DNA from: GCA-020343675 sp964462945
Lineage (GTDB): Bacteria; Planctomycetota; Phycisphaerae; Sedimentisphaerales; Anaerobacaceae
Assembly (NCBI GenBank): GCA_964462945.1
Contig: CAYWZW010000019.1
Span: 7,076-71,075, forward strand
Reading direction: 5' to 3'
Length of the DNA: 64,000 bases
The position numbers and the translations under genes are program-made. Numbering within the stretch: position 1 is the first letter of the stretch; the number at the start of each line of letters is the position of its first letter. The notes under the pieces were generated by a model, which worked only from the letters and a program-made list of their open reading frames with translations, searched no databases and was not told the origin of the DNA. Positions 39,798 to 48,015 of this stretch are shown piece by piece.

Positions 39798-40073
39798 TTC
39801 TTGCCTCTTCGTACAGCTCCTCCAGACCCAGCTTTCGAAGCCAATCGCCAATGTATCCCATGTCTAAATTGTCCACCGTCTCCATCAAATTCTTCACGTC
39901 TTTGAGCTGCATCTCAGAGTGACTGTCCTTTGCCCAAATCAGTTTGGATATGACCTAGTCATCCTCGGCACAGTATAATAATTTGAGGCGATAGAGCCGC
40001 AAATCATGTAGGGGATGTTTGCCTCGTTCAGTCGGCGGGTGACTATTTTGAGCACCTCGAGTTCTTCGTTCAT
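39790..40073 (-). pseudogene. Nucleotidyltransferase-like gene with internal deletion and frameshift
   Basis: From ATG 40073 (GAAGGG upstream) about 40 codons read MNEELEVLKIVTRRL ... YMICGSIASNYYTVPRMT, the N-terminus of a small nucleotidyltransferase-like family, then the frame stops after RSYPN. In another frame the family's C-terminal end resumes: VISKLIWAKDSHSEMQ ... YIGDWLRKLGLEELYEEARNE and stop at 39790. Roughly 90 codons, including the metal-binding D-x-D, are missing. The downstream partner gene remains intact. Confidence 0.75.
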
Positions 40074-40192
40074 ACGCTGCCCTTCGTTCCGATAAGACTT
40101 ATGGGTCGGCCTCTCGTAGCATAGCAGATCACAGCACCCACGACAAGAGAATCCGGCATGTTTGACGCTGTCGAAGCCTAATCGTTGGAACG

Positions 40193-40221
40193 TTGACAGT
40201 CGATGCTTACCCGGCTAATAT
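40193..40221 (+). promoter_or_regulatory. Sigma-70-type promoter placing the transcript start at the tsaD ATG
   Basis: TTGACA (40193-40198) and TAATAT (40216-40221), 17-base spacer. Seven bases separate the -10 from ATG 40229, so the predicted transcript has no leader. Confidence 0.65.
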
Positions 40222-40228
40222 CCGTTGG

Positions 40229-41299
40229 ATGGAAGCAGAAGATAGACGAGCAACGAGCAACGCGGCCCGAGCGACGGTCAACATCTTAGGGATTGAGACC
40301 AGTTGCGACGAGACGGCGGCGGCGGTGGTGGCCGATGGGAAGGTTGTCAAATCGTCCGTGGTCGCGTCGCAGACGAAGCTGCACGAGAAATATGGCGGCG
40401 TTGTCCCTGAGATCGCTTCGCGCGCCCATATCGAGAAGATTTATCCGGTGATTGCGGAAGCGATGGGGCAGGCCGGCGTGGGCAAGGACGATATCGACGC
40501 CGTCGCCGTTGCGAATCAGCCGGGGCTGACTGTCGCTCTGGTGGTCGGCGTCACGGCCGCAAAGACACTCAGCTTCGTCTGGGAAAAGCCGCTTATCGCC
40601 ATCAACCACCTGCACGCCCACTTGCAGTCGGCGATGATGTCGCAGGAGAACCTTCAACTGCCCGCCGTCGCCCTGATCGTCTCCGGCGGACATACCTGCC
40701 TTTACGATTACGATTCACCGCTGGAGCCGAAACTGTTAGGCTCCACTATCGACGACGCCGCCGGCGAGGCCTTCGACAAGGTCGCAGCCATCCTGAAATT
40801 GCCCTACCCCGGCGGCCCCAGCATCGAAAAGGCGGCGGCTAACGGCAATCCCGACGCCGTCAAGTTCCCGCGCTCGATGTTAGGGCCGAGGTCGCTGGAT
40901 TTCTCTTTTAGCGGCGTCAAGACGGCCGTACTGTATCACTGCCGGGGCCAGGACATGAAGGGCGAGGACAAAGTCGATTCGATGAGCACGCAGGAGATCG
41001 CCGACATCGCCGCATCGTTCCAGGCCGCCGTGATCGATGCGCTCGTCAAAAAAACGCAGCGGGCCGCTAAAAAAATGGGCGCAAAGACCGTCTTATTGGG
41101 CGGCGGAGTCGCAGCCAACAGCCAGCTTCGAGCCGCCCTAAAAGAAATGTGCGACTCTTCCTCGTCCCCGATGATGTTGCTGGTCGCGCCGAAACAGTAT
41201 TGCACGGACAACGCCGTTATGGTAGCCTCTCTGGCGTATTATAAATTCAAGGCCGGGCTTTTCGCCGACCTGACGCTCGAGCCAAAAGCAAGCGGCTAA
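40229..41299 (+). CDS. tsaD: tRNA N6-adenosine threonylcarbamoyltransferase TsaD
   Basis: 356-residue TsaD (Kae1/Gcp) that transfers the threonylcarbamoyl group to A37 of ANN-decoding tRNAs. Key features: ILGIETSCDETAAAVV, the iron-binding INHLHAHLQSAM, VSGGHTCLY, DDAAGEAFDKVA, and LLGGGVAANSQLR. ATG 40229 is the only reasonable start: the TTG at 40193 lies in the -35 box, and no Shine-Dalgarno precedes the ATG, which agrees with a leaderless transcript. About 20 extra residues precede the conserved core. larB follows 14 bases after the stop, so the two are probably cotranscribed. Confidence 0.95.
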   Translation: MEAEDRRATSNAARATVNILGIETSCDETAAAVVADGKVVKSSVVASQTKLHEKYGGVVPEIASRAHIEKIYPVIAEAMGQAGVGKDDIDAVAVANQPGLTVALVVGVTAAKTLSFVWEKPLIAINHLHAHLQSAMMSQENLQLPAVALIVSGGHTCLYDYDSPLEPKLLGSTIDDAAGEAFDKVAAILKLPYPGGPSIEKAAANGNPDAVKFPRSMLGPRSLDFSFSGVKTAVLYHCRGQDMKGEDKVDSMSTQEIADIAASFQAAVIDALVKKTQRAAKKMGAKTVLLGGGVAANSQLRAALKEMCDSSSSPMMLLVAPKQYCTDNAVMVASLAYYKFKAGLFADLTLEPKASG

Positions 41300-41313
41300 A
41301 CGAGGGACGAGAT

Positions 41314-42084
41314 ATTCAGGCTGAACAGATAAAAAAGTTACTGAAGCAGGTCAAGGAGGGCGAAATTGACATCGACCAGGCGGTCGAAGAACTCCGGCAT
41401 TTGCCGTTCGAGGAGTTGGGCTTTGCCTGTGTGGACCACCATCGTCAAATCCGGCGGGGTTTCCCGGAGGTCATCTTCTGCCCCGGCAAGACCACCGAAC
41501 AGATCATCGGAATCTTCGAGAGCCTCGCCGCAAAAGGCAATAACGTCTTGGCGACCCGCGCTGCCCCCGATGTTTTCGACGCGCTGGCCCAGACAAAGAA
41601 GTTCCCCAAGGCCCGATACGAAAAATTAGCGCGGGCCATCGTCTTAGAGCAGAAAGAGCTGCGGCCTTCCGCGAGCGTCCTGCCCATCGTAACCGCCGGT
41701 ACCGCTGATTTGCCCGTGGCGACCGAGGCCAAGGTTACCGCCGAGATCATGGGCCAGCGGACGGAACTGATCTGCGACGTCGGCGTAGCCGGCCTGCACA
41801 GGCTCATCAAACATCTGCCGAAGCTCCAGAAGGCGAACATCGTCATTGTCGTGGCCGGCATGGAGGGCGCGCTGGCCAGCGTGGTCGGCGGCCTGGTAAG
41901 CTGCCCGGTCATCGCCGTGCCGACCAGCGTCGGCTACGGCTCGGCCTTCGAGGGCCTCTCGGCCCTGCTGACCATGCTCAATAGCTGCGCCTCCGGCGTC
42001 ACCGCCGTCAACATCGACAACGGCTTCTCCGCCGCCGTCACCGCCACACTGATCAACAAAAAAATAGACGAAGGAAAGTCATGA
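41314..42084 (+). CDS. larB: Pyridinium-3,5-biscarboxylic acid mononucleotide synthase LarB
   Basis: 256-residue LarB, which carboxylates nicotinic acid adenine dinucleotide at the first step of nickel-pincer cofactor synthesis. The N-terminal helix (EQIKKLLKQVKEGEIDIDQA), FEELGFACVDHHRQIRRG and the AIR-carboxylase-like half (ICDVGVAGLHRL, GMEGALASVVGGLV, VGYGSAFEGLSALL) are all present. There is no ATG, GTG or TTG in frame upstream of the N-terminal helix; ATT 41314, six bases after GAGGGA, gives the family's normal N-terminus, whereas the first TTG (41401) would delete about 29 conserved residues. larC and larE are not in the window. Confidence 0.88.
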   Translation: MQAEQIKKLLKQVKEGEIDIDQAVEELRHLPFEELGFACVDHHRQIRRGFPEVIFCPGKTTEQIIGIFESLAAKGNNVLATRAAPDVFDALAQTKKFPKARYEKLARAIVLEQKELRPSASVLPIVTAGTADLPVATEAKVTAEIMGQRTELICDVGVAGLHRLIKHLPKLQKANIVIVVAGMEGALASVVGGLVSCPVIAVPTSVGYGSAFEGLSALLTMLNSCASGVTAVNIDNGFSAAVTATLINKKIDEGKS

Positions 42085-42108
42085 GGCGGAAGCTTGTTAG
42101 GTGCCGTG

Positions 42109-42678
42109 CTAATATGCTTTCTCAACAGCTTTATGAAACCATTGCCATTTTCCAGAATCGTCGATCTGCTTCGCAATGAAACGAAACTCAGTGGTTTGCC
42201 TAAATAACGGCACGAACGGGCGGAAGTGTATGACAACCTGTATTTCAGGGTCGTTTTTGAACATAACACCCTCCCCTTCTATGCGGAAGATACTATAAAC
42301 ACTGGCCTTTTCTGAGGCTTTTAGTTTTGGAATGTGTGCCGCGCTGTCGATTATCTTCACATTTCCATCCCCGTGCATTTGAAGACCGCCGGCATCCAAA
42401 TGCAATGTTGCTATTTCATAATCCAAATCATAGATTGGCAAGAAACCGTCATTGGAAATTGTAAACACACATTTCATGGGATTGTTCTTATCAAAAATGG
42501 CTTCAGGAATTAACGACACCCTCGGAAACAATGCAAATATTGAAGAAACAAATCCTATCACAGCAAATGTAATAGTCACCAACTTAATGCACAGTTTAAC
42601 CATTCGACCGAAAACGCCATTAGATCTGCTGTGATTTGTTACTGGACGTTTTCGCCTTGCTTTGGATTTCTTTGCCAT
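42109..42678 (-). CDS. Membrane-anchored protein of unknown function in AT-richer island
   Basis: 189 residues with a very basic N-terminus (MAKKSKARRKRPVTNHSRS), one membrane helix (LVTITFAVIGFVSSIFALFP) and an extracytoplasmic beta-rich domain (CVFTISNDGFLPIYDLDYEI). The domain looks like an immunoglobulin-like fold. Base composition is clearly more AT-rich than the flanking genes, which suggests recent acquisition. No family recognised. Confidence 0.72.
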   Translation of the reverse strand: MAKKSKARRKRPVTNHSRSNGVFGRMVKLCIKLVTITFAVIGFVSSIFALFPRVSLIPEAIFDKNNPMKCVFTISNDGFLPIYDLDYEIATLHLDAGGLQMHGDGNVKIIDSAAHIPKLKASEKASVYSIFRIEGEGVMFKNDPEIQVVIHFRPFVPLFRQTTEFRFIAKQIDDSGKWQWFHKAVEKAY

Positions 42679-42863
42679 TATCGTCAATCCTAACAATAAT
42701 TAGGCTGATCGACATAATATACGGAACATCGGTTGACGAACCGTATAAGACCTTCGCGGGACAAATATAATTATATACCATCAGAACCCTGCACCGACCG
42801 CCTTCTGCACCATGGACTTATGCACGCTATGACAGCACTGTTCGCTGGTGTCTTATCTATGGT

Positions 42864-43094
42864 TTAATTCGCACGGCGCAGCTCGGCCTTGGCAATGCTG
42901 ACCAGAGACCTCAGCGCAGCATTCACAGATCGTTCGTCAGGGAAATACTTGGCAACATCCGGGGAGAGGAGGACCAAGTTCGTTCCCTTCTGGAACCGCT
43001 TGGCATACTTGCCCCGCACACCACCCCTGAGTTTGCAGAGGTCGTACTCCGGCCGCAAATCGTCGGCTATTTCTCTGTTATTCGCCTTCTTCAT
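42864..43094 (-). CDS. Small protein, antitoxin-like family
   Basis: 76 residues with the pattern RPEYDLCKLRGGVRGKYAKR ... NLVLLSPDVAKYFPDERSVN, shared by a widespread family of small proteins found next to toxin-antitoxin modules. It lies 43 bases after hicA in the same direction and so may be cotranscribed with hicBA. Its role is unknown; an antitoxin or DNA-binding role is a guess from context. Confidence 0.65.
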   Translation of the reverse strand: MKKANNREIADDLRPEYDLCKLRGGVRGKYAKRFQKGTNLVLLSPDVAKYFPDERSVNAALRSLVSIAKAELRRAN

Positions 43095-43137
43095 GATATC
43101 AGTTTATCTGCTGACATTCTTGCTCGATGCTTGCCAA

Positions 43138-43377
43138 TTAGAATAATTCTTTGATCAAGTCGCCTTTGTCTATTTTGAAATGGATAGCGATATCACTCAA
43201 AATGCTGCTCAATGTGCCTATCTTAAGGTGTTTATGGGCAGGGATAGTGATGTGGTGTTCGCCTTTTTCGGTAGTGGTAAGCCGTATGTGACTGCCGGTT
43301 TGCCGGGTGATTTCGTAGCCGTATTTCCTAAGAAGTTTTGCGAGTTCTTCGCCGCTGAGTTCTCGGGGAAGTTTCAT
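43138..43377 (-). CDS. hicA: HicA-type mRNA interferase toxin
   Basis: 79-residue double-stranded-RNA-binding-fold toxin. The catalytic-type histidine is in RQTGSHIRL, and HHITIPAHKHLKIGTLSSIL is the characteristic second half. HicA cleaves mRNAs when not bound by HicB. Its start overlaps hicB by four bases (ATGA), giving tight translational coupling. Confidence 0.9.
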   Translation of the reverse strand: MKLPRELSGEELAKLLRKYGYEITRQTGSHIRLTTTEKGEHHITIPAHKHLKIGTLSSILSDIAIHFKIDKGDLIKELF

Positions 43378-43580
43378 ATTGCTATTACTTCATCCTTTAC
43401 TATGTGTAAGCGCACAATACGCGGAACTTCCTTTGGGTCAAAGTGACATTTTACGGCGTCTTTGACGTTTTCTTTTAGCTCATCCAGAGTTTCACCTTCG
43501 GTATAAATAGAGTAGTCGAGAGACTTGGCGGTGTAACCACCCTCATCAGAATTTTCAACGATGAATATAATTTCGCTCAT
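43374..43580 (-). CDS. hicB: HicB-type antitoxin
   Basis: 68 residues with the partial RNase-H-like HicB fold (IIFIVENSDEGGYTAKSLDY, then GETLDELKENVKDAVKCHF). It lacks the C-terminal DNA-binding ribbon-helix-helix or HTH domain of longer HicB proteins, so it should neutralise HicA but may not repress the operon itself. Here antitoxin precedes toxin. ATG 43580 is preceded by a 69-base leader from a near-consensus promoter. Confidence 0.85.
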   Translation of the reverse strand: MSEIIFIVENSDEGGYTAKSLDYSIYTEGETLDELKENVKDAVKCHFDPKEVPRIVRLHIVKDEVIAI

Positions 43581-43655
43581 AGGTTTTGATCTCATGCTCA
43601 AACCGGCGGATTCCCTTATCCCTGATAAGCAATAAAAGCTTCACGCTACTTATGT

Positions 43656-43683
43656 ATTATAAACCTTCCTATCTGCTTGTCAA
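43656..43683 (-). promoter_or_regulatory. Near-consensus sigma-70 promoter for hicBA
   Basis: Minus strand TTGACA (43683-43678) and TATAAT (43661-43656), both perfect hexamers, 16-base spacer. Confidence 0.8.
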
Positions 43684-43691
43684 ATCATTTA

Positions 43692-43720
43692 TTGACCGTG
43701 TCGTGCATTGTCTGTAATAT
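43692..43720 (+). promoter_or_regulatory. Sigma-70-type promoter for nnrD
   Basis: TTGACC (43692-43697) and TAATAT (43715-43720), 17-base spacer; start near 43727, 14 bases before ATG 43741. Its -35 is eight bases from the -35 of the divergent hicBA promoter. Confidence 0.7.
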
Positions 43721-43740
43721 ACTGCACGAAACGAGTCTGT

Positions 43741-44595
43741 ATGCAGTCAATAGAAACGATACCGAAACTAAGGCCTCGCCCGGCGGAAGCGCATAAGGGC
43801 GACTTTGGCAAGGTGCTCATTATCGCCGGGAGCGTCGGCATGAGCGGTGCGGCGGCGTTGGCCGGCCGGGCCGCGCTTCGGGCCGGGGCGGGCCTGGTGC
43901 GGGTGGCCACCGCCAGGAGCGCCCTGCCGGTCATTGCAGCCATAGAACCTTCCTACACAACCATTGCGCTTGCGGAGGATAATTCCGGCAAGATCAGTCC
44001 AAAGGCAATCAACACAATCCTCGATACCATTGCCGAGAATGACGTCGTGGCCTTCGGGCCGGGCGTAGGGAACACGGCGGATTTGCAGTCGATCGCTCTG
44101 ATACTAATCCAGCAGAACACCCGGCTGGTCATAGATGGTGACGGCCTCAATAACCTTAGCAAAATAAAGAGCTGGCCAAACATGTTGAAAGCGGAATTGG
44201 TGTTGACGCCCCATCCGGGCGAGATGAGACGCCTATGGTCGAGCCTGCTGCGCGAGGAGCTCCCGGCCGACCGCCATGAGCAGGCGGTGCGGCTCGCCCA
44301 GCGAACGAAAGCCGTCGTCGTCCTGAAGGGGGCCGGGACGGTCGTGACCGACGGCCAGAAAGTCTATGTCAACAAGACGGGCAATCCCGGCATGGCGACG
44401 GCCGGCTCCGGCGACGTCCTGACCGGCGTCATAACGGCGCTGATGGGCCAGGGCTTGAGCAACCTTGACGCGGCCGTGCTCGGTGTCTATATTCACGGTT
44501 TAGCCGGTGACATCGCCGCGGAAAAGGTCGGCCAGGTCAGCCTGATGGCCACCGACATCATCGAGGCACTCAGTGACGCCTTCATGAGAAGTTGA
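43741..44595 (+). CDS. nnrD: ADP-dependent (S)-NAD(P)H-hydrate dehydratase NnrD
   Basis: 284-residue ribokinase-fold enzyme that dehydrates damaged S-NAD(P)HX using ADP or ATP. Signatures: HKGDFGKVLIIAGSVGMSGA, FGPGVGNTADLQSI, VIDGDGLNNL, LTPHPGEMRRL and the catalytic-type NPGMATAGSGDVLTGVI. The epimerase half (NnrE) often fused in front is absent. ATG 43741 is chosen because an upstream reading would run into the promoter. The gene appears monocistronic, 125 bases before the symporter, which has its own promoter. Confidence 0.94.
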   Translation: MQSIETIPKLRPRPAEAHKGDFGKVLIIAGSVGMSGAAALAGRAALRAGAGLVRVATARSALPVIAAIEPSYTTIALAEDNSGKISPKAINTILDTIAENDVVAFGPGVGNTADLQSIALILIQQNTRLVIDGDGLNNLSKIKSWPNMLKAELVLTPHPGEMRRLWSSLLREELPADRHEQAVRLAQRTKAVVVLKGAGTVVTDGQKVYVNKTGNPGMATAGSGDVLTGVITALMGQGLSNLDAAVLGVYIHGLAGDIAAEKVGQVSLMATDIIEALSDAFMRS

Positions 44596-44622
44596 GCTAC
44601 AGCTTTGCGCCGTTTTATTTTT

Positions 44623-44650
44623 TTGCGTCCGGTCGCGAGGCGGATATAAT
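44623..44650 (+). promoter_or_regulatory. Sigma-70-type promoter for the symporter operon
   Basis: TTGCGT (44623-44628) and a perfect TATAAT (44645-44650), 16-base spacer; start near 44657, leader about 64 bases. Confidence 0.65.
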
Positions 44651-44720
44651 GGCGACCGATTTGACGGGATCGAAGCAGACAAATTAAGCTCAGGGAAAGG
44701 GCAAAAGGAAAGGATTTGTC

Positions 44721-46751
44721 ATGGAATTCAGCCTTCTGGATATTGCGGTGTTTCTGGGATTCGTCGTTGCGGTGGTCACCACCGGCATCTTGAAGAGCCG
44801 GCACGAGAAGACCGACGAGGACTACTTCTTAGCCGGGCGCGGGCTGTCGTGGTGGCTGATCGGCTTTTCGCTCATCGCGGCCAATATCTCCACGGAGCAG
44901 TTCGTGGGCATGAGCGGCAACGCAGCCAGTCACGTGGGCGTGGCGATTGCCAGCTACGAATGGATGGCGGCCATCACGCTGGTCGTCGTGGCGTTCTGCT
45001 TCCTGCCGTATTTTCTCCGCGCGGGCATCTTCACGATGCCGGAGTTCCTGGAGTACCGCTATAACGGCGCAGCGCGGACGATTATGGCCGTGGCCACCAT
45101 CTTCATTTACGTGCTCCTGCTGGGATCGGTGACCTATTCGGGGGCCCTGACGATCAGCACGCTGGCGGCAAAGATGGGCTACAACATCAAGCTCTTCCAG
45201 GGCTCGCTCGTGATCGGACTGATCGCGATGCTCTATGTGACGACGGGGGGCCTGAAGGCGTGTGCCTGGGCCGACCTGATCCAGGGCAGCGCCCTGATCG
45301 TCGGCGGCGTGGCGATCTCCTGGTTCGCGTTTACCAAGCTGGGCGGGGCGGCGGAGGCGGCGAGGGTCGTCAACGTCCAGACCGGGGCCGTGACAGTCAC
45401 TGCACTGGCCCAGGGATCGGGCGCGCTGGAGCGGTTCGTGGAGCTGAATCGGCCGAGGCTGACGATGTTTCTGCCGAGCACGGATCCGGTTCTGCCGTGG
45501 ACGGCGCTGCTGCTGGGACTATGGATTCCGAACTTCTACTACTGGGGCCTGAATCAGTACATCACGCAGCGGACGCTGGGCTCCAAGTCGCTGTCCCAGG
45601 GGCAGAAAGGCATCGTGTTTGCGGCGTTCATGAAGCTGCTGATCCCGTTCGTCATTGTGGTGCCGGGCATCATCGCGTTCAATCTGTTTGCCGGTGACAT
45701 GCAAAAGGCCGCCGTCTTTGACAACGCGCCCATCATGGCCAAGTACCTCAAGGCCAATCCGCAGACGCAATTTGTGCAGACCGTCAGCGCCCCGACCGAG
45801 GAAGCCGTCGGCGGCTGGCAGCCGGGCAAGTACATGCTGGCGGTCTATGACACGCAGGAGGCTATGGAGAAGGTCAAGACGATCAATCCGTTTGTCCTGC
45901 CGCTCACCCGCGCCGACATGGATGCGGTAGCCGTGGCGGAGTTTACCGTGTTCAGGTCGGACGACCAGTCCTGGAAGAGCGTCAACCCGCAATTAGCCGA
46001 AGAGATCGCCGCCTATAACACCGGGATGGAAGCGGCGGCTGGGGCGGCCGGCAAGCCGGTCTCGACGGAAAAACCAATTGCCTACAAATATGACACCGCG
46101 CTGGGGCAGTTGCTGGGCAACGTCCTGCCGCAACGGGTGGGGCTTGTCGGATTTGTGCTGGCGGCGTTGTTAGGGGCGGTCGTCAGCTCGCTGGCGGCGA
46201 TGCTCAATGCCGGCTCGACGATCTTTGCTATGGATATTTTCAAGAAGCTCCTGGCGCCCAAGGCCTCTTCGAAAACGGTGGTGCTTGTAGGCCGGGTCCT
46301 CGTTGTGGCGCTCGCGGTGGTCGCGATTTGGGTGGCGCCAAAGCTGGGCAATCCCAAGCTGCGCAACAGCATCTTCACCATTATTCAGGAAAGCCAGGGA
46401 TTCATTTCGCCGGGGATTTTAGCCGCCTTCGTCTTCGGACTGATCGTTCGCCGCGGGCCGCGCATGGCGGGTGCGGCCAGTTTACTAACCAGTATTGTCG
46501 TGTACGGCCTCCTCATGCAATACGTGCCCGGCATTCAGTTCCTCAACCGCATGGCGATCTGCTTCGGCCTCTGCCTGGCGGTCATGGCCGGTATGACGTG
46601 GGCCAGGCCCCTGCCGCAGCCGGTTGAGTTCCGCCGGCAAACCTCGATCGAACTGCAGACCAGCCGGGGCGCCATCATCGGCGGCGTGATTGTCGTCGCA
46701 CTGACGGTGGCGTTGTACATCATCTTCAGCCCGCTCGGTCTGGCACGATAA
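44721..46751 (+). CDS. Sodium/solute symporter (SSS family), probably sugar
   Basis: 676-residue SLC5-type Na+-coupled transporter: DYFLAGRGLSWWLIGFSLIA, NISTEQFVGMSGNA, LPYFLRAGIFTMPEFLEYRY, and NQYITQRTLGSKS are the SGLT-like landmarks. About 14 membrane helices. Residues ~325-455, between VPGIIAFNLFAG and LGQLLGNVLPQRVG, form an unusually long hydrophilic insertion (VSAPTEEAVGGWQPGKYML and onward) where relatives have a short loop. AAAGGA lies before ATG 44721. A galactokinase-like gene follows by 10 bases, so galactose or a related hexose is a reasonable substrate. Confidence 0.93.
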   Translation: MEFSLLDIAVFLGFVVAVVTTGILKSRHEKTDEDYFLAGRGLSWWLIGFSLIAANISTEQFVGMSGNAASHVGVAIASYEWMAAITLVVVAFCFLPYFLRAGIFTMPEFLEYRYNGAARTIMAVATIFIYVLLLGSVTYSGALTISTLAAKMGYNIKLFQGSLVIGLIAMLYVTTGGLKACAWADLIQGSALIVGGVAISWFAFTKLGGAAEAARVVNVQTGAVTVTALAQGSGALERFVELNRPRLTMFLPSTDPVLPWTALLLGLWIPNFYYWGLNQYITQRTLGSKSLSQGQKGIVFAAFMKLLIPFVIVVPGIIAFNLFAGDMQKAAVFDNAPIMAKYLKANPQTQFVQTVSAPTEEAVGGWQPGKYMLAVYDTQEAMEKVKTINPFVLPLTRADMDAVAVAEFTVFRSDDQSWKSVNPQLAEEIAAYNTGMEAAAGAAGKPVSTEKPIAYKYDTALGQLLGNVLPQRVGLVGFVLAALLGAVVSSLAAMLNAGSTIFAMDIFKKLLAPKASSKTVVLVGRVLVVALAVVAIWVAPKLGNPKLRNSIFTIIQESQGFISPGILAAFVFGLIVRRGPRMAGAASLLTSIVVYGLLMQYVPGIQFLNRMAICFGLCLAVMAGMTWARPLPQPVEFRRQTSIELQTSRGAIIGGVIVVALTVALYIIFSPLGLAR

Positions 46752-46761
46752 AGGACTCGCG

Positions 46762-48003
46762 ATGAACGTAACCAGTGACGGGCAGGCGGCGGACGTACTC
46801 AAGCGGCTGGCCCGGGAATACGAGCTCGATGTGCGAGGCGGGCGGATTCGACGGACGTCGTCGCGGTTCTGCTTAGGCGTCGAGCATGGCGACTACAACG
46901 GCACGGAGCTGTTCGGTGTTGGCACGGACCGCTTCATCTGGCTGGCCTATAAGCCTAACGGCACGAAGAAGGTCAGGCTTTTCAGCGGGAATTTTCCAGA
47001 CGACGGCGTCGTGGAGTTCGAACTGGGAAAGGTTCCCGAACCAAAATCCGCGGGGATCGCTCAGACATGGGGACGTTTCCCCTACGGCGTTGACTATATC
47101 CTGCGGCGCGATGGCTACAAGCTCTCGCAGGGCATTGATGGCGTGCTGTATGGCAACATCCCCGGCGGCGGAATGAGCCGCTCGGCCTCGCTGAGCCTGA
47201 ACCTGATCCTGTCCCTGTTCGACGCCAATAACATCGAGGTCGAGAAGAAAACGGACATCGTTGACCTGGCCCAGGCGGTCGAGAACGATTACATCGGCTC
47301 GCCGTGCGGAAAACTGGACATGACGATGATCCTGTTCGCCCGCGAGGGGATGGCGACGCACTATAATCCTGCGGACCGCTCGATAAGTTATGTTCCGATT
47401 GGAGCCGGGGCGGCCGATTTTCGGATCGTCGTGCTCGATACCGGCACAGACCGGCCGGGACTGGAAAAATCCACCTACAAAGTCCGCCGGGATGAATGTG
47501 AGAGGCTCGTCTCGATCCTGCAAAAAGCCGGCTACGGCATCTCGTGCCTGGCGGATATTAGGGATGACGCACTCTATGAGAAGATTATGGGCGCGTTCGG
47601 CGAGAAATACCCCGGTTTGTGCGACCGGCTGAAATATATCTTCGGCGCCCAGAAGCGGTTCTACAGAATGCTCGAAGCGTGGAAGGCCGGGGACATCGAG
47701 ACGGTCGGGCAAATATTCAGGGCCGACGGTATCGGTCTGCGCGATGATTACAAGATATCCGGCCCCGAACTGGAGACGATGTGCGATATCGTCCGGACTG
47801 TGCCGGGGGTCCTGGGAGAGCGGATGTTGGGCGGCGGTGACAAGGGGGCGTCGGGTGCCCTGGTCCGGGCCGAGTCCGTCGAGGCGGTGAAGGCCGCCGT
47901 CGATACGGCCTATCCGCGGAGCTGGCCCGGCTTTGCGGAAAAATACGCCGTCCACGTGTGCAAAGTCGTGGACGGGGTCAAGGTCTGTGAAGGTCTGTTG
48001 TAA
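46762..48003 (+). CDS. Galactokinase-like GHMP kinase
   Basis: 413-residue GHMP-family kinase most like galactokinase: CLGVEHGDYNGTELFGVG corresponds to the galactokinase signature (GEHTDYN), NIPGGGMSRSASLSLNLIL is the ATP-binding P-G-G-S-type loop, and GGGDKGASGALVRAE is the third motif. The Thr of the signature is Gly here and the ATP loop reads GGGMSRSAS rather than GAGLSSSAS, so the sugar could differ from galactose. It should phosphorylate the sugar brought in by the upstream symporter. Operon spacing 10 bases before, 12 after. Confidence 0.83.
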   Translation: MNVTSDGQAADVLKRLAREYELDVRGGRIRRTSSRFCLGVEHGDYNGTELFGVGTDRFIWLAYKPNGTKKVRLFSGNFPDDGVVEFELGKVPEPKSAGIAQTWGRFPYGVDYILRRDGYKLSQGIDGVLYGNIPGGGMSRSASLSLNLILSLFDANNIEVEKKTDIVDLAQAVENDYIGSPCGKLDMTMILFAREGMATHYNPADRSISYVPIGAGAADFRIVVLDTGTDRPGLEKSTYKVRRDECERLVSILQKAGYGISCLADIRDDALYEKIMGAFGEKYPGLCDRLKYIFGAQKRFYRMLEAWKAGDIETVGQIFRADGIGLRDDYKISGPELETMCDIVRTVPGVLGERMLGGGDKGASGALVRAESVEAVKAAVDTAYPRSWPGFAEKYAVHVCKVVDGVKVCEGLL

Positions 48004-48015
48004 CAGGGACCGCGA

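Noticed and set aside
40193..40228. TTG 40193 as start of tsaD
   Set aside because: The TTG is the first part of a TTGACA -35 box with a good -10 seventeen bases on; ATG 40229 is better.
41401..41403. TTG 41401 as start of larB
   Set aside because: It lies inside conserved LarB sequence (LPFEELGFA) and would remove the N-terminal helix.
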